Shown: piece after piece, positions 1 to 7,558 of the stretch
Layout of the letters: every line of letters starts with the position of its first letter
How positions within the stretch are numbered: position 1 is the first letter of the stretch
Source: Streptomyces sp. Ag109_O5-1
GTDB lineage: Bacteria > Actinomycetota > Actinomycetes > Streptomycetales > Streptomycetaceae
DNA: 64,000 nt
Direction: 5' to 3'
Assembly (NCBI RefSeq): GCF_003814875.1
Contig: NZ_RKQF01000001.1
Coordinates: forward strand, 7,874,001-7,938,000
Notes under the pieces: generated by a model
What the model was told of the DNA's origin: nothing
Seen by the model: the letters and a program-made list of their open reading frames with translations, nothing else
The model's database searches: none
Program-made: the position numbers and the translations under genes

Positions 1-763
1 GCTTCGAGCTCTCGTCCGTCGGCGCCACTGGTCTGAGTCCGACATCAGGATTGTCGGCACCGAAGAATTCGCGCTTTCCTGCACCTTCTCGAATCCGGTC
101 GGACCGGATGACAACGGGGAATTGGCACAGCGGGGCACGTGCGTGCTGCCCGACGGGGAATCGATTTCGTTGCTGGTGAACGACGAGCGGGGCGGCGAGG
201 GCCACGGCGTGCGCTGCTACGCAGGGCTGCGGCTGGATCCCTTCTTCATGGACGTGGCCAAGGAGGTGGAGACGCGGACGCGTCGACGGCTCGCCTTCCT
301 GCCAAAAGGCACCAACACCCTGGAGGGCACCGACGTCCTGGCCGTCGTGGCGGAACTTGACGTTGTCAGGGTGTTCGGGGCGGCCTCGGGGAGTGTCTTC
401 GCCGTTGCGGCGGAAACCGTCACGGTCGGACCGTATCCCGAACGCCTCGGACGCCCCGAGGTCAAGAACAATCTCCTGTCGGACAACGGGGTCGACGCCG
501 CCAACAGGGTCGTTGACCTGCGTGATCTCTACAACGAGGAAGACCCGTTCCGGCTTGGTCCGAGATATGCGGACGCCTGTCGCGCACGTCTTAACGCCAA
601 CCTGGTCTTCTTCGACGGTCTCGACGGCAAGGCGGACTGGACGACGCAGCCGGACGGGACGCATCTGCTGACGGAACTGCTGCTCGCGGACTTCCTGGTC
701 GTGGACATTGCCAAGCCGTATGACGAGGACAGCTATTTCGAGATCGAGGAACACCTTCCCTGA
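1..763 (+). CDS. DUF4331 family protein, partial remnant
   Basis: The protein enters the window at the left edge and reads in one frame up to the TGA at 761-763. Family-typical stretches are RLDPFF, the KNN/NRVVDLRDLYNEEDPF region, and the FFDGLDGK and LLLADFLVVDIAKP segments near the C-terminus. Two things look broken. In the first 40 bases the frame that reads like the family (FELSSVGATG) is not the one used downstream, so a frameshift near bases 33-45 is suspected. At the other end, homology stops at DSYFEIE and the last 60 or so family residues are missing, replaced by the middle of a peroxidase gene. DUF4331 proteins have no established biochemical function. The first ATG-like start inside the window (122) is probably not the native one. 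Confidence 0.65.
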   Translation, partial: LRALVRRRHWSESDIRIVGTEEFALSCTFSNPVGPDDNGELAQRGTCVLPDGESISLLVNDERGGEGHGVRCYAGLRLDPFFMDVAKEVETRTRRRLAFLPKGTNTLEGTDVLAVVAELDVVRVFGAASGSVFAVAAETVTVGPYPERLGRPEVKNNLLSDNGVDAANRVVDLRDLYNEEDPFRLGPRYADACRARLNANLVFFDGLDGKADWTTQPDGTHLLTELLLADFLVVDIAKPYDEDSYFEIEEHLP

Positions 764-1826
764 GGAGTTCCGGCAGGGCATGGCGGCGCGCGCCGAATTC
801 ATCGGTGACACCGGGGAGAGCGCGCCCGCACGCTGGGAGCCGCCCTTCGGCACCGGCCAGGTACACGTCGTGCTGTCCCTGCTGGCCGCCGACCAGGAGT
901 CGTTGGCGGTCGTCCTCGAACGTGCGCGCAAGGCCCACGCGCAGCTTCCCGGTGCTCAGGTCGTCCATCGGCAGGACTTCTACCAGCTGTCCACCGGGCG
1001 CACCAGCTTCGGCTACAAGGACGGCATCGGCAACCCCACGATCGAAGGCAGCGGTGCCGAGACTCCTCCCGGTGACGGTTCCGTGCTCAAGGCGGGCGAG
1101 TCCGTGCTCGGCTGTCCCGACGAGACCGGAAACCTGCCGCCGATGCCGCAGCCGGCCGAACTGGGGCGCAACGGCACCTTCGTGGCCTGGCGGAAGCTGC
1201 ACACGCGCGTCGCGGCGTTCCGCCGGTATCTGCACGACAACTCCGGCAGCCCGGAGGAAGAGTCGCTGCTCGCAGCCAAGATCGTGGGCCGCTGGCAGAG
1301 CGGCGCCCCGCTGGTCCTGGCTCCTGAACACGACGACCCGGCCCTGGGAGCGGACGACCAGCGCAACAACGACTTCCGCTACGCGTCCGATCCGGGTGGC
1401 GCGAATTGCCCCCACGGCGCCCACGCCAGGCGAGCCAACCCGCGCGACTCGGAGATCATCGGCGACATCCGCCTGCACCACATGATCCGGCGGGGCACCA
1501 ACTACGGCCCTCCGCTGCCGGCCGGTGTCCTGGACGACGACGGCGCCGACCGCGGCATCGTCTTCGTCTTCATCGGCTCACACCTTGACCGCCAGTTCGA
1601 GTTCGTGAAGTCGCAATGGCTGAACGACGGCCATTTCACCGGACTCGACCAGGAGAAGGATCTGCTCACGGGCGACAACGACGGCACGGGCGTCTTCACG
1701 ATCCCGCAGCACCCCATCCGGCGCCGTCTGCACGGCGTAGAGCGTTTTGTCATCTCCCGCGGCGGAGAGTACTTCTTCCTGCCGAGCCTCAGCGCGCTGC
1801 GTTGGCTGGCGAACGCCGGCGCTTGA
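708..1826 (+). CDS. DyP-type peroxidase, N-terminally truncated
   Basis: This is a dye-decolourising heme peroxidase. The GxxDG active-site motif is seen as FGYKDGIGNP (about residues 101-110). The presumed proximal heme histidine lies in PHGAHARRANPRD, and the late FEFVKSQW segment is typical. Recognisable homology begins abruptly at TFPEEFRQGM (about residue 16), which is normally 80-100 residues into the family. The first half of the N-terminal ferredoxin-like domain is therefore absent. The open frame upstream overlaps the end of the DUF4331 frame in another register and has no ribosome site. Translation, if any, could begin at ATG 708 or ATG 780. Both heme-side motifs are intact, but a protein lacking this much of the fold is probably not functional. 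It is best read as a deletion product. Confidence 0.75.
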   Translation: MPSRMTRTAISRSRNTFPEEFRQGMAARAEFIGDTGESAPARWEPPFGTGQVHVVLSLLAADQESLAVVLERARKAHAQLPGAQVVHRQDFYQLSTGRTSFGYKDGIGNPTIEGSGAETPPGDGSVLKAGESVLGCPDETGNLPPMPQPAELGRNGTFVAWRKLHTRVAAFRRYLHDNSGSPEEESLLAAKIVGRWQSGAPLVLAPEHDDPALGADDQRNNDFRYASDPGGANCPHGAHARRANPRDSEIIGDIRLHHMIRRGTNYGPPLPAGVLDDDGADRGIVFVFIGSHLDRQFEFVKSQWLNDGHFTGLDQEKDLLTGDNDGTGVFTIPQHPIRRRLHGVERFVISRGGEYFFLPSLSALRWLANAGA

Positions 1827-2007
1827 GCCGGCTTGGCGATCGCCGTTGAGGCGCATCGCGGATGTACTGGCGGGGGCGACGGAGGATGAGGTTGTCGCTG
1901 TGATGGAAGCGGTACGCGTACCGACCGGACGGCGGCAGTCTCCCCGAGGTGTCCCGGCACCACGCTTGAGGGTGGCTGACGGCTTGCCGGGGCCTCCTCG
2001 CAGTGCC

Positions 2008-2898
2008 TCAGCTCCGGCAGCCGCAGCCTGATGCGGCCTTGGCGTCTGTGACCGTGACGGCCGGGTCGGTGGAGGTCTCGGCCGGGGTGCAACAGGCGTT
2101 CACACCGCAGCAGGCGTCCGCGGGCTCGGCCGCTTCGGCCGTGGCCGCTGCGGTGGGCTTGGTGGCGCGCACGATCGCCGAGTGCATCCCGTCGGCCACG
2201 CCGTGGGTCGGGGTGATCTCGACGCCGGTGAAGCCTGCCGCTGCGAGGCCTTCGCGGTACTCGCTGAAGGATAGGGCGCCGGCGATGCAGCCGACGTGGT
2301 CGCCGCGTTCGGCTCGCTGCGCGGGTGTCAGGGAGTCGTCTGCGACGACGTCGGACACGCCGAGACGGCCGCCGGGCTTCAGAACGCGGAACGTCTCCTT
2401 GAACACCGCCGCCTTGTCCGTGGACAGGTTGATCACGCAGTTGGAGATCACGACGTCGATGGTGTTCGCGGGCAGGGGGACGGCCTCGATGGTGCCCTTG
2501 AGGAACTCGACGTTCGTGGCGCCCGCCTTCGCGGCGTTGGCCAGGGCCAGGGAGAGCATTTCCTCGGTCATGTCGAGTCCGTAGGCCTTGCCCGTCCGCC
2601 CGATGCGTCGGGCGCAGAGCAGGACGTCGATGCCGCCTCCCGAACCGAGGTCGAGGACACGGTCCCCTTCGTGCAGCTCGGCCACAGCGGTGGGGTTGCC
2701 GCAGCCGAGAGAGGCGGCCAGGGCTTCGGCGGGGAGCGTGTCGCGCTCGTCGGCCGCGTAGAGGGCGGAGCCGAAGTTCGCGTCGGTCTCGACGGGCTCC
2801 GGCCCGCAGCAGGCGGTGCTGCCTTCGGCGACCTTGACGGCCGCTGCCGCGTAACGCCGGCGGACGGTCTCACGCAGGTCTGTGGACTTCTCGGGCAT
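2008..2898 (-). CDS. arsM: Arsenite S-adenosylmethionine methyltransferase
   Basis: ArsM methylates As(III) stepwise with SAM, giving methylated arsenicals that can leave the cell. The Rossmann motif VLDLGSGGGIDVL sits at residues 81-93. The conserved arsenic-binding cysteines are visible as LGCGNP (C66), VISNCVINLS and the GCIAGALS region. A CC pair lies at residues 29-30 and a cysteine-rich tail ends in CGCRS. Length (296 aa) is normal for actinobacterial ArsM. The start ATG has an AGGAG six bases upstream, and a GC hairpin lies in its leader at 2917-2934. It is divergent from arsR, so the repressor probably controls both transcripts from the shared intergenic region. Confidence 0.93.
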   Translation of the reverse strand: MPEKSTDLRETVRRRYAAAAVKVAEGSTACCGPEPVETDANFGSALYAADERDTLPAEALAASLGCGNPTAVAELHEGDRVLDLGSGGGIDVLLCARRIGRTGKAYGLDMTEEMLSLALANAAKAGATNVEFLKGTIEAVPLPANTIDVVISNCVINLSTDKAAVFKETFRVLKPGGRLGVSDVVADDSLTPAQRAERGDHVGCIAGALSFSEYREGLAAAGFTGVEITPTHGVADGMHSAIVRATKPTAAATAEAAEPADACCGVNACCTPAETSTDPAVTVTDAKAASGCGCRS

Positions 2899-2916
2899 GA
2901 GTCACTCCTGGGTGAC

Positions 2917-2934
2917 GGGGCACGGCGGTGCCCC
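2917..2934 (-). other. Hairpin in arsM leader
   Basis: A perfect 7-bp stem (GGGGCAC / GTGCCCC) with a four-base loop lies 19-36 bases upstream of the arsM start on the transcribed strand. There is no T-run, so it is more likely a leader structure than a terminator. Confidence 0.4.
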
Positions 2935-2947
2935 GGAACGGCTTGTA

Positions 2948-2994
2948 TTGACGTTCATTGATGCAACCTTGCGCCTTGGATCGAAGGACGTCAA
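2948..2994. promoter_or_regulatory. Divergent arsM/arsR promoter-operator region
   Basis: TTGACGT at 2948-2954 and its inverse ACGTCAA at 2988-2994 form a widely spaced inverted repeat between the two divergent genes. Each copy reads as a good -35 hexamer facing the other, so the promoters appear to overlap face to face. The arsM-direction copy has CAAGGT at a 17-base spacing as a plausible -10; the arsR-direction -10 is poor. ArsR repressors usually bind dyads overlapping such promoters, and that is the inferred role here. Confidence 0.45.
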
Positions 2995-3003
2995 CATAGA
3001 GGT

Positions 3004-3381
3004 ATGGCGAATCAAGAGCTGAAGATCCTCGGCCAGGACGGCGATGACGTCTGCTGCGAGGGGCTGGCCACGGCACCTCTGGACGAAGAACAGGCGGCCG
3101 ATCTGGCGAAGATCTTCAAAGCCCTGGGCGACCCGGTGCGTCTGCGGCTGATGTCGATGATCGCTTCGCGGGAGGGCGGCGAGGTCTGTGTCTGTGAGCT
3201 GACCCCTGCCTTCGAGCTGTCGCAGCCCACGATCTCGCACCATCTGAAGCTGCTCCGGCAGGCGGGGCTCATCGACTGTGAGCGACGCGGTACCTGGGTC
3301 TACTACTGGATCCTGCCGACGGCCCTCGACCGCCTGGCGGGCTTCCTGGCCGTGCCGCGGGCAGCAAAGGCATCTGTGTGA
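3004..3381 (+). CDS. arsR: ArsR/SmtB-family arsenic-responsive repressor
   Basis: A 125-residue winged-helix repressor. The core begins at KIFKALGDPVRLRLM (about residues 37-51). The As(III)/Sb(III)-sensing motif VCVCEL sits at residues 61-66, followed by the recognition helix SQPTISHHLKLLRQAGL and the wing. A second cysteine pair (C17-C18) precedes the core and could add a ligand. The gene is first in an apparent arsR-aqp-arsC operon: its stop overlaps the GTG of the next gene in a GTGA arrangement. The GAGG before ATG 3004 is only three bases away, so the start is not strongly marked. Family knowledge predicts release from DNA on As(III) binding. Confidence 0.92.
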   Translation: MANQELKILGQDGDDVCCEGLATAPLDEEQAADLAKIFKALGDPVRLRLMSMIASREGGEVCVCELTPAFELSQPTISHHLKLLRQAGLIDCERRGTWVYYWILPTALDRLAGFLAVPRAAKASV

Positions 3382-4121
3382 AGGCGCCCCTCGGCCGTCG
3401 CATCGCTGCCGAAGCGGTGGGCACCGCTGCCTTGGTGGCCGTGGTCGTCGGCTCCGGGATCCAGGCCACCGAACTCTCACATGACGTGGGCGTCCAACTG
3501 CTCGCCAACTCGATTTCCACGGTCTTCGGCCTGGGCGTGTTGATCGCGCTCCTCGGGCCCGTCTCAGGTGCGCACTTCAACCCGGCTGTCACCCTCGCGG
3601 CCTGGTTCACCGACCGGAGGAGCGGCAGCGGGCTGAGCCTGCTGGACGTGACCGCATACGTGACGGCGCAGATCACGGGAGCCGTCGCCGGTGCGGTCCT
3701 GGCCGACGCCATGTTCGCCGAACCACTGGTGAAGTGGTCCACGCATGACCGCTTCGCAGGACACCTGTGGCTGGGGGAAGTCGTGGCGACCGCCGGGCTG
3801 GTTCTGCTGGTCTTCGGTCTGAACCGGACGGGCCGCGGACGTTTCGCTCCGGGGGCTGTGGCGTCCTTCATCGGGGCCGCCTACTGGTTCACCTCTTCCA
3901 CCTCGTTCGCGAACCCGGCGGTGACCATCGGCCGGACGTTCACCGACACCTTCGCCGGGATCGCCCCAACCTCCGTCCCGCCGTTCATCGCGGCACAACT
4001 GGTGGGCGCCGCTGCCGGCCTGGGGCTGGTGGCGTTGGTCTTCGGACCCGCCGCTCCCGCAGAAACCGATGCCGTCATGCCGCAAGGCGACACCGAACTC
4101 GCTGTCTTTCCTGCCCGCTGA
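3378..4121 (+). CDS. Aquaglyceroporin (MIP family), arsenite channel
   Basis: A major intrinsic protein of 247 residues with six predicted membrane spans and both half-helix NPA motifs: HFNPAVT (about residues 66-72) and FANPAVTIGR (about 174-183). The arginine after the second NPA is the selectivity-filter position. Its GTG start overlaps the arsR stop by four bases, so it should be translationally coupled. No ArsB or Acr3 pump is present in the unit. The arrangement resembles the Sinorhizobium meliloti system, where AqpS lets ArsC-generated arsenite flow out down its gradient. That role is inferred from context; glycerol or water passage is the alternative. Confidence 0.88.
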   Translation: MKAPLGRRIAAEAVGTAALVAVVVGSGIQATELSHDVGVQLLANSISTVFGLGVLIALLGPVSGAHFNPAVTLAAWFTDRRSGSGLSLLDVTAYVTAQITGAVAGAVLADAMFAEPLVKWSTHDRFAGHLWLGEVVATAGLVLLVFGLNRTGRGRFAPGAVASFIGAAYWFTSSTSFANPAVTIGRTFTDTFAGIAPTSVPPFIAAQLVGAAAGLGLVALVFGPAAPAETDAVMPQGDTELAVFPAR

Positions 4122-4144
4122 GCCCCGTCCAAGGAACCTCCGTC

Positions 4145-4555
4145 ATGAGCGACTCCACTCCGCGCCCCTCCGTGCTGTTCGTCTGCGTGCACAACGCCGG
4201 ACGCTCCCAGATGGCCGCCGCCTTCCTCACCCACCTCGCCGGAGAGAAGGTGGAGGTCCGCTCGGCCGGCTCCGCCCCCGCCGACACGGTCAATCCGGCC
4301 GTGGTGGCAGCGATGAACGAAGTCGGCATCGACATCTCCGCCGAGACCCCGAAGATCCTCACCGCGGAAGCCGTGCAGGCGTCCGACGTCGTCATCACGA
4401 TGGGATGCGGAGACACCTGTCCCGTCTTCCCGGGCAAGCGATACCTCGACTGGCAACTCGACGATCCGGCCGGCCAGGGCGTCGATGCCGTCCGCCCGAT
4501 CCGGGACGACATCGAACACCGCATCCGCGCCTTGGTGAACGACCTGACCGGCTGA
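4145..4555 (+). CDS. arsC: Arsenate reductase, LMW-phosphatase type
   Basis: A 136-residue protein of the low-molecular-weight phosphatase fold that reduces arsenate to arsenite. The anion-binding P-loop is CVHNAGRS (C14 to S21). A second cysteine pair is seen in MGCGDTCP (C88 and C92). In actinobacteria such enzymes are commonly mycothiol/mycoredoxin- or thioredoxin-dependent; the sequence alone does not settle which. ATG 4145 is chosen because an AAGGA lies about ten bases upstream and the protein starts just before the first strand (VLFVCVHN). It follows the aquaporin gene after 23 bases and is the last gene of the unit. Confidence 0.92.
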   Translation: MSDSTPRPSVLFVCVHNAGRSQMAAAFLTHLAGEKVEVRSAGSAPADTVNPAVVAAMNEVGIDISAETPKILTAEAVQASDVVITMGCGDTCPVFPGKRYLDWQLDDPAGQGVDAVRPIRDDIEHRIRALVNDLTG

Positions 4556-4848
4556 ACAACGTGCCGCTCGGCAGTTCCCGTCCCGTCGGGCAAGTTGAGC
4601 GACAACGGCACCGGCGCGGCGATAGGTGCGATTACCTGAGTCGAACGGTGGATCTGGCATGGGACAACGCCCGGCCGGCTGACCCCGGTCGGTAGGAAGC
4701 GGGCGAGGCCGAGGCGGGCGTCTGCGCAGCCGTCGGCGGACGGCGAACTGGAAGCGGCCGGCCGCTGCGCCTCCCGCAAGCTGGCAGCGGGCCGATTCAG
4801 CCCGAGGAGGGGTGGGCCTGGCGATCTCTGCGTGAGAGCCTTTGCGGT

Positions 4849-5664
4849 ATGGGGGATGCGTCGGCCGGACAGGCCGTCCGGAGGTTTCTGGCGACGATTC
4901 AGGTCGGTGACGTCTGTCACGGGACGATCGCTGCGGTTTCCCGGTCTGGGATATCGGTGGTCCTGGACGGCTTCACCGACCGGCCGCTCGGGACGGTGCG
5001 GCCGTTGGACGACTTCTGGCATCGGTGCCTTGCCGAGACCGCTGTGGTCGGGCAGCGGGTCAGCGGCGAAGTGGTCGCCGTGGATGTGGACGCGGGCCGG
5101 GTGCGGCTGTCGACGGCGGCGACCGAGAAGCCGGAACTCTGGACGTTCCTCAAGGGGCTTCGTCCTGGGGAGGTCCTGGACGGCACGGTCGCGGCGATCG
5201 AGCGGTTCGGTGTCTTCGTGGCGTTGGACGAGGGCCCGGAGCATCCGGTGTTTCCCGGCGTCGGCTTCATCACGTTTCCCGAGCTGTCCTGGCGTCATTT
5301 CGACGCGGCATCCGACGTCGTGGCGATCGGGCAGCGGGTGTCATGCGAGTTCCTGCAGTTCGACACGTGGAACGGGGAGGCCCGGCTGTCCCTGCGGGCG
5401 ATGGAGCCGGACCCCTTCCTGGTGTTCGTCGAAGGCATCGCGGTGGGACAGAGGCTGAGCGGGCGGGTGACGAAACTGGTCCCGTTCGGTGTCTTCGTGG
5501 AGGTCGCCGACGGCATCGCGGGCCTGGTCCGGCTGTCCGAGCTGAGCTCGGTGCCCGTGGCGGCGCCGGAGGACGTCGTACAGGTCGGCGACCGGCTGAC
5601 GGTCGTCGTCACGGACGTCGACCGAGAGCGACGCCGGCTGTCGCTCTCCCGGCGACAGACCTGA
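4849..5664 (+). CDS. S1 RNA-binding domain protein (three S1 domains)
   Basis: A 271-residue cytosolic protein made almost entirely of three OB-fold S1 units at about residues 17-85, 98-183 and 188-268. Each begins with a VGDVCHGTI, PGEVLDGTV or VGQRLSGRV strand and carries the GVFVxV core strand; the third ends with the classic RRRLSLS. Nothing catalytic is attached. It is much shorter than ribosomal protein S1 and has no KH or PNPase part, so it is best called an S1-domain RNA-binding protein of unknown target. The 290 bases upstream hold no gene. A strong terminator follows at 5748-5782. Confidence 0.8.
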   Translation: MGDASAGQAVRRFLATIQVGDVCHGTIAAVSRSGISVVLDGFTDRPLGTVRPLDDFWHRCLAETAVVGQRVSGEVVAVDVDAGRVRLSTAATEKPELWTFLKGLRPGEVLDGTVAAIERFGVFVALDEGPEHPVFPGVGFITFPELSWRHFDAASDVVAIGQRVSCEFLQFDTWNGEARLSLRAMEPDPFLVFVEGIAVGQRLSGRVTKLVPFGVFVEVADGIAGLVRLSELSSVPVAAPEDVVQVGDRLTVVVTDVDRERRRLSLSRRQT

Positions 5665-5747
5665 GCGGCCGCGGTTCGGGCCGTGCCCGCCCCACGCCCG
5701 CCATCGCCCCCGGCCGGGCCAAGCCTGGCGGATGTGGCGGACGGCGT

Positions 5748-5782
5748 CCGGGCCGGACGGTGTACGACACCGTCCGGCCCGG
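5748..5782. terminator. Bidirectional terminator between S1 gene and P450
   Basis: A perfect 16-bp inverted repeat (arms 5748-5763 and 5767-5782) with a 3-base centre lies between the convergent S1-domain and P450 genes. There is no T-run, as is usual for Streptomyces terminators. Confidence 0.75.
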
Positions 5783-5798
5783 CGCGACGGACGCCCTT

Positions 5799-7004
5799 CT
5801 ACCAGGTCACCGGCAGCTCCAGCGGAAAACGCCTGATGGTCTCCGTGTCCCACCGCAGCTCCTCCGGTGGCACCGCGAGCCGCAGGCCCGGGAACCTCTC
5901 CACAAGACGGCCGATGGCCACTTCGAGCTCCGCCATGGCCAACGGCATCGCGATGCACCGGTGTCCGCCCCAGCCGAAGGTCATGTGCGGAGCGCTGGGG
6001 CGGTCCACGTCGATGACGTGCGGGTCCAGGTAGCGTTCCGGGTCACGGTTGGCCGTCAGGTACGACACGTGCACGAAGTCGCCCGCCTTGATCCGCGCAC
6101 CGTCCAGTTCCACGTCCTCGAGAGCCACGCGCGGGATGCCGACCCCCTTGCGGAAGGGGATGCAGCGGAGCAGTTCGTGCACGACGTCGGTCAGGGTCTC
6201 GGGCCGCCGCGCGACGTGCCGCATCAGCTCGGGACGGGTCAGGAGCAGGTACACGATGTTGCTGATCTCGCAGGTCGCCGTGTCCTGGCCGCTGAGCGCC
6301 AGCGTCAGCGCCATGACCGCCAGCTCCCTGTCGTCGAGCTGTTCCTCGCCCTCCCGCGCCGCGGCCATCGCACTGATGAGGTCCGGGCCGGGTGAGTCCC
6401 GGCGCTGTTTGACGAGTTCGCCGAAGTAGGCCGTCAGATCAGCCTTGGCGGCCGCCGCGGCCTCCTTGCTGCCCGCGCCGACGACGAGCAGCCGGTGCAC
6501 GTACTCCTGGAGCTTCGGCCATTCCTCCGGCTCGACACCGAGGAGATCCAGGACGGTGTGCTGGGGGAGCGGGTCGGAGAGGTGCTGGACCAGGTCCACC
6601 GGCCCACCCTCCTTCTCCATGTTGTCCAGCAGACGGTCCGCGAGCCAGCTGATCCGGTCCCGCATGCCGTCGACCCGCTGCTGAGTGAAGGCCTGCGAGG
6701 CCAGGTGGCGGACGCGGCTGCTGTGCGGCGGGTCCATCACGTTGATCGATTCCGGCGAGACGATGGGCTCCGGAGTCATCCGGGGGTAGTCGTGACCGAT
6801 GATGCCCGCCCTGCTGAACCGGGCGTCGGTGGTCACCTGCTTGACGGCGTCGAAGCCGGTGACCAGCCAGGCATCCGCACTGCCGTACGGGAGCCGGATG
6901 CGCGCGGGGGAACGGCGCTCCATCAGGTCGGCGAGAGAGGGGTCGAAGTCGAGTGCTTCGCTGAAGTCGAACGGGCAGGTGATTGTCTCGTTGTCGGCGG
7001 CCAT
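5799..7004 (-). CDS. Cytochrome P450
   Basis: A soluble bacterial-type class I P450 of 401 residues. The heme-binding loop FGWGGHRCIAMP gives the cysteine thiolate ligand near residue 345. The K-helix ExxR is ELLR near 276. The I-helix oxygen-activation motif is SGQDTAT, with a serine where alanine is usual. The N-terminus begins with a CPFDF segment and has no membrane anchor. Its start overlaps the stop of the upstream DUF1259 gene (ATGA), so the two are translationally coupled. No ferredoxin or reductase gene is next to it and no biosynthetic cluster surrounds it; the substrate cannot be told. Confidence 0.93.
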   Translation of the reverse strand: MAADNETITCPFDFSEALDFDPSLADLMERRSPARIRLPYGSADAWLVTGFDAVKQVTTDARFSRAGIIGHDYPRMTPEPIVSPESINVMDPPHSSRVRHLASQAFTQQRVDGMRDRISWLADRLLDNMEKEGGPVDLVQHLSDPLPQHTVLDLLGVEPEEWPKLQEYVHRLLVVGAGSKEAAAAAKADLTAYFGELVKQRRDSPGPDLISAMAAAREGEEQLDDRELAVMALTLALSGQDTATCEISNIVYLLLTRPELMRHVARRPETLTDVVHELLRCIPFRKGVGIPRVALEDVELDGARIKAGDFVHVSYLTANRDPERYLDPHVIDVDRPSAPHMTFGWGGHRCIAMPLAMAELEVAIGRLVERFPGLRLAVPPEELRWDTETIRRFPLELPVTW

Positions 7005-7381
7005 CAGCCGGCACCTCCAGGCATGGGTACGACGTTGGTGACGTCCACGGCCCGGCGAGCGGCCTCGGTGGGTCTGACGGGATCGCCGACAGCCCGGTAG
7101 TGGACGAAGAACAGGTGTGGTTCGTCGGACAGGTCGTGGTGGTGTGCTTCGACGAGTTCGGCCCCACCGCGGCGCACGGCCACGAGGACGGGGCGGACCT
7201 CGTTGGCGACCACGGCGTCACCCGTCAGGAGCGTGCCGTGGTCCCCGTGCCGGACGAAGGACATGAATCGCTTCATGCCACCGGGCCGGCCGGCTATGGC
7301 CGCAGGGGCGACCGCCGCCCGCACATGACGCCGGGACGCGGTGATTCGGGAGCGGGTGTCCTGCTGTCTCTCGTCAGTCAT
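7004..7381 (-). CDS. DUF1259 (LppY/LpqO-type) domain protein
   Basis: A 125-residue protein matching one DUF1259 unit. The diagnostic parts are the central GGAELVEAHHHDL histidine cluster and the PHLFFVHYRAVGDP strand. Family proteins from mycobacteria are often about 300 residues, lipid-anchored, with two such units; this one has one unit, no signal peptide and no lipobox. ATG 7381 is chosen for its AAGGAGG eight bases upstream. It is the first gene of a two-gene unit, coupled to the P450 by a four-base overlap, which suggests a shared pathway. Molecular function of the family is unknown. Confidence 0.68.
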   Translation of the reverse strand: MTDERQQDTRSRITASRRHVRAAVAPAAIAGRPGGMKRFMSFVRHGDHGTLLTGDAVVANEVRPVLVAVRRGGAELVEAHHHDLSDEPHLFFVHYRAVGDPVRPTEAARRAVDVTNVVPMPGGAG

Positions 7382-7558
7382 GCCATGGGCCTCCTTGCAG
7401 GATGCAAGCATGCGAGACCGCCCGGACCGCTGACCGGCACAGTTACACCCGTCCAGGTGGGCTAACCGCGGGCGTGACGGACCCGCGGACGGCGGCGGCG
7501 CCGCGCTCCGGGACACCTGCGAAGGCGCTCCGCGAACGGGCGCACGCGCCGCTCGTGG

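Noticed and set aside
4556..4848. Possible gene between arsC and the S1-domain gene.
   Set aside because: Frames there are short, lack ribosome sites and match nothing I recognise.
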